Origin: CAWBLP01 sp963789495
Lineage (GTDB): Bacteria > Pseudomonadota > Alphaproteobacteria > Acetobacterales > Acetobacteraceae
Length of the DNA: 64,000 bases
Direction: 5' to 3'
Assembly (NCBI GenBank): GCA_963789495.1
Contig: CAWBLP010000018.1
Span: 310,001-374,000, forward strand
Part shown: one piece after another, positions 62,022 through 64,000 of the stretch
Numbering within the stretch: the first letter of the stretch is position 1
Layout: every line of letters starts with the position of its first letter
The notes under the pieces: model-generated
Database searches by the model: none
Seen by the model: only the letters and a program-made list of their open reading frames with translations
What the model was told of the DNA's origin: nothing
Translations under genes and position numbers: made by a program

Positions 62022-62519
62022 ATGACAGCCCACTCTTGCCGTCGCCAAGGAATCAACCTTCGAGCCGCTACCATGCTGGCAGGCCCCGCTACCATGCTGG
62101 CATGCCTGATGGTGGCCTCTTGTGCACCGCAGTACTCGGCACCTCAGCAGGTGCAGGCCAGCAATCCGACGGTTACCTACCGGTATCACAACGACCAGGA
62201 GTTGCTGGCGGTCAACCAGACCGCGGCGACATTCTGCAACCAATATCGGGCGGTTCCTCGGCCGGCGAGTTTCACCACCGGTCAGGATGGCAGCAAGGTC
62301 GTCGTCTTCGAATGTGTGCCCGGCACGATGCCGATGGCTGCGCCGCCGCAGTTCAATCCCAACCTGGCCTACACCTACCGGACTGACCAGGAGTTGTTGG
62401 ATGCATCGCGCAATGCGCAGGCCTATTGCACGAGAAATGGGTCGCAGCAGGTGATGTCGAACGTCGCTGTCAATGCCGATGGGACCAGGACCGTCAGGTT
62501 CCAGTGCGGTCCACGGTAA
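62022..62519 (+). CDS. Small periplasmic/outer-membrane lipoprotein with two repeats
   Basis: 165 residues from the ATG at 62022; lipobox MVASC at ~30-34 after a hydrophobic stretch (TMLAGPATMLACLM). The mature part holds two similar ~50-residue units, TYRYHNDQELLAVNQTAATFCNQY and TYRTDQELLDASRNAQAYCTRN. Each has a Cys pair (FCNQY...FECVP and YCTRN...FQCGPR), suggesting a disulfide per unit. I do not recognise the family. It is followed by csbD after 56 bp. Confidence 0.75.
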   Translation: MTAHSCRRQGINLRAATMLAGPATMLACLMVASCAPQYSAPQQVQASNPTVTYRYHNDQELLAVNQTAATFCNQYRAVPRPASFTTGQDGSKVVVFECVPGTMPMAAPPQFNPNLAYTYRTDQELLDASRNAQAYCTRNGSQQVMSNVAVNADGTRTVRFQCGPR

Positions 62520-62575
62520 CCTTCCCAGGACAATCTGCCACAACGGAGAGACGAGACAGAACGGAGAGACGAGAC

Positions 62576-62746
62576 ATGGACAAGGATCGCATCATCGGCG
62601 CCGCCAAGCAGGCAAAGGGTGCCGTCAAGGAAGCGGCTGGCAAAGCCCTCGGTGACGCCAAGCTGACGGCCGAAGGCAAGAGCGACCAGGTCGAAGGCAA
62701 GGTTCAGAACGCGATCGGCGGCTTGAAGGATGCGCTGAGGAAGTAG
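62576..62746 (+). CDS. CsbD-family stress protein
   Basis: 56 residues: MDKDRIIGAAKQAKGAVKEA, then AGKALGDAKLTAEGKSDQVE and GKVQNAIGGLKDALRK. Hydrophilic, helical CsbD stress-response protein, complete. A 16-bp sequence acggagagacgagaca occurs twice just upstream (62542-62574), so two GGAGAG Shine-Dalgarno sites precede the ATG. The function of the family is not known. Confidence 0.92.
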   Translation: MDKDRIIGAAKQAKGAVKEAAGKALGDAKLTAEGKSDQVEGKVQNAIGGLKDALRK

Positions 62747-62866
62747 CCCACGCGGCGGCTCTCCAGCCCGGATTGGCTTTGTGCGTTTTCGGCGCGGGTG
62801 AGCGGTCACCCTGGACGCGGTCCCGCTGATGGCCGGCGGCGGCGTCCAGAGGCGCGGCGACGCCAA

Positions 62867-63484
62867 CTACCAGAGGCGGCTGACCCATGCCGCGCCGAGG
62901 ACGGTCTGCCAGACGGCTGCCACCGCAACCGCCAGCACGATCACGCCGGCCAGTGCCGCGATCACGAGCAGGGGTCCGTCCTCCTCGAGATAGGCCAGCG
63001 AGATAAGAGCGATCAGCAGGGCCGGGACAACGTTGCTCAGGGGTATGGGAACGAACAGCATCGTGTCTAGGATCATGACGGCGATGCCAACCAGGCGCTT
63101 GGTCGCCTCGATCGGCGTAGGCCAGCGCGGATGGATCATCGTCTCGAGATATCGCAGCACCGGCACGGCCCGCTGCACCAGCGCCGCGAGATGGCGCGTC
63201 GCGAAGGGATGCGCGGCGACGCGGCGTGGAAAGATCGGCGCAGGGTAGCCCAAGGTCATCTGGAACGCGGGAACCATGAGCAGCAGACCGGCCACGACCG
63301 AAAGACCCGGTGCGGCCGCAACGACGGCGAGCAGCAGCATGACGACGCCAAAGGAGCGCGTGCGCAGCCTGCCCATCAGCCAGCCAAGGCTGAAATCGTC
63401 CGGCGGTGCCTGATCATGCAGACGCTGCAGTAAAACGGAGGTGGGGACGAGCACTCCGGCTTCGAGCGGCGTTGGCGTTGTCAA
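62867..63484 (-). CDS. exoD: ExoD-family membrane protein
   Basis: Up to 205 residues. ExoD domain with DDFSLGWLMGRLRTRSFGVVM, then VPAFQMTLGYPAPIFPRRVA, two or more membrane segments (VVMLLLAVVAAAPGLSVVAG, LLVIAALAGVIVLAVAVAAV) and the Pro/Leu motif MLFVPIPLSNVVPALLIALI. Linked to exopolysaccharide production and alkaline stress in rhizobia. The TTG start overlaps the preceding frame's stop (TTGA); a later GTG is possible. Confidence 0.87.
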   Translation of the reverse strand: MTTPTPLEAGVLVPTSVLLQRLHDQAPPDDFSLGWLMGRLRTRSFGVVMLLLAVVAAAPGLSVVAGLLLMVPAFQMTLGYPAPIFPRRVAAHPFATRHLAALVQRAVPVLRYLETMIHPRWPTPIEATKRLVGIAVMILDTMLFVPIPLSNVVPALLIALISLAYLEEDGPLLVIAALAGVIVLAVAVAAVWQTVLGAAWVSRLW

Positions 63485-63951
63485 CTCTGGCCTCCCGACA
63501 TCCGGCCCCGCATGATGACCGGCGCGATCGAAGTGAGGGATCGCAGCCTCCCTGCGCCATGACCAGACGTGAGGGCGATCAGTATAGCCGCCAGCGGATT
63601 AAGTCCGGCACAGCGTCCCCGCGCCGCCGCGGCCAGGTACCCTTCCCAGGCCAGCATGTCGACGGCTTTTCCCACGCCAGCATTGACACTCTGCAAGCCA
63701 CGCAGGACGATCGGCGCGAGAGCGACAAGAACCTCGTCCTGCCCACGACCGCCGGCCACCGATGCGAGGGTCCTCCAGGCGAGACGGTTCAACGACGACA
63801 ATGCGCTGGCGGGACACCGTATGCTGGATGTCAGCCCCCGGATTATGATCAAATCCTCCGCTCGGCGGCAGGCTGTCCTGGCGCGACCCGCGTCCGACCC
63901 AGGCCATCGCTGTCGCAGATCCGACCCAGCGCCGTCCGATCCAGTCGCCAT
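63481..63951 (-). CDS. Possible small protein upstream of exoD (weak)
   Basis: 156 codons reading into exoD with a 4-bp overlap. The middle part is protein-like (ALSSLNRLAWRTLASVAGG and APIVLRGLQSVNAGVGKAVD), but the ends are Arg/Gly/Ser-rich, and I do not recognise a family. It may be real because of the tight overlap, or a chance frame of GC-rich DNA with the window edge close by. Confidence 0.3.
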   Translation of the reverse strand: MATGSDGAGSDLRQRWPGSDAGRARTACRRAEDLIIIRGLTSSIRCPASALSSLNRLAWRTLASVAGGRGQDEVLVALAPIVLRGLQSVNAGVGKAVDMLAWEGYLAAAARGRCAGLNPLAAILIALTSGHGAGRLRSLTSIAPVIMRGRMSGGQS

Positions 63952-64000
63952 CTCGCGTTATCGCATCCGGCCCGCCGCCCAGGCGCAGGCCGCAAACCCC

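Overview
The window is about 64 kb of very GC-rich DNA with alphaproteobacterial gene order: an mdh-sucC-sucD operon, bamD next to recN, a DUF2336 protein, ruvX, a heterotetrameric sarcosine oxidase cluster and ExoD. The style (several palindromic intergenic repeats, many catabolic oxidoreductases, a rubrerythrin/Fe-S/DUF3501 trio) fits Rhodospirillales, probably Acetobacteraceae. The assignment is an inference from gene content, because no rRNA or tRNA gene was seen.

Layout. 1-5.8 kb holds core genes on the minus strand (recN truncated by the window edge, bamD, sucD, sucC, mdh). 6-7.5 kb is a 1292-bp IS110-family element lodged inside a multi-hairpin repeat. 7.6-12.1 kb carries a degenerate kinase-like protein with a membrane partner and two unrecognised proteins. 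12.2-19.6 kb has an intact copy of the hairpin repeat, a frameshifted GMC oxidoreductase and soxB-soxD-soxA/soxG, where soxA and soxG form one reading frame containing in-frame repeat insertions. 19.8-22.3 kb has an enolase-superfamily enzyme and an FkbM methyltransferase gene split by a 148-bp MITE. 22.4-30.1 kb is a minus-strand catabolic run (VOC, MBL-fold, amidohydrolase, two acyl-CoA dehydrogenases, two luciferase-like oxidoreductases, a chromene-carboxylate-isomerase-like protein). A complete IS element with a 16-bp target duplication follows (30.1-31.5 kb), then a histidine kinase, two dehydrogenases, an RluA-type synthase, the rubrerythrin operon, a toxin-antitoxin pair, another enolase-superfamily enzyme and a frameshifted aldo/keto reductase. 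The second, inverted IS110 copy is at 41.4-42.7 kb. 43-49.5 kb contains a GDPD phosphodiesterase, an orphan gene in AT-richer DNA, ruvX, a GH-A-like glycosidase with a beta-roll tail and a frameshifted MscS channel. 50.3-51.3 kb is an IS5-like element. 51.5-58.7 kb holds a sulfotransferase, a thiolase, DUF2336, an HpaB-like monooxygenase and coxG-coxD. 58.9-64 kb ends with small envelope and stress genes (DUF3309-like, entericidin, VIT1-type transporter, lipoprotein, CsbD, ExoD) with two FNR/FixK-type boxes.

The strongest find is in the two IS110 copies. Their leader between the left end and the transposase ATG can be read as a bridge RNA. A 7-bp plus 6-bp stem encloses a loop whose two guide segments match the left and right halves of the host repeat around a CT core. 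A second loop matches the element's own ends. The joined ends would create a promoter with TTGACA, a 17-bp spacer and TATCTC. Six genes carry a single extra base in a short homopolymer, a uniform pattern that points to assembly error more than to gene decay.
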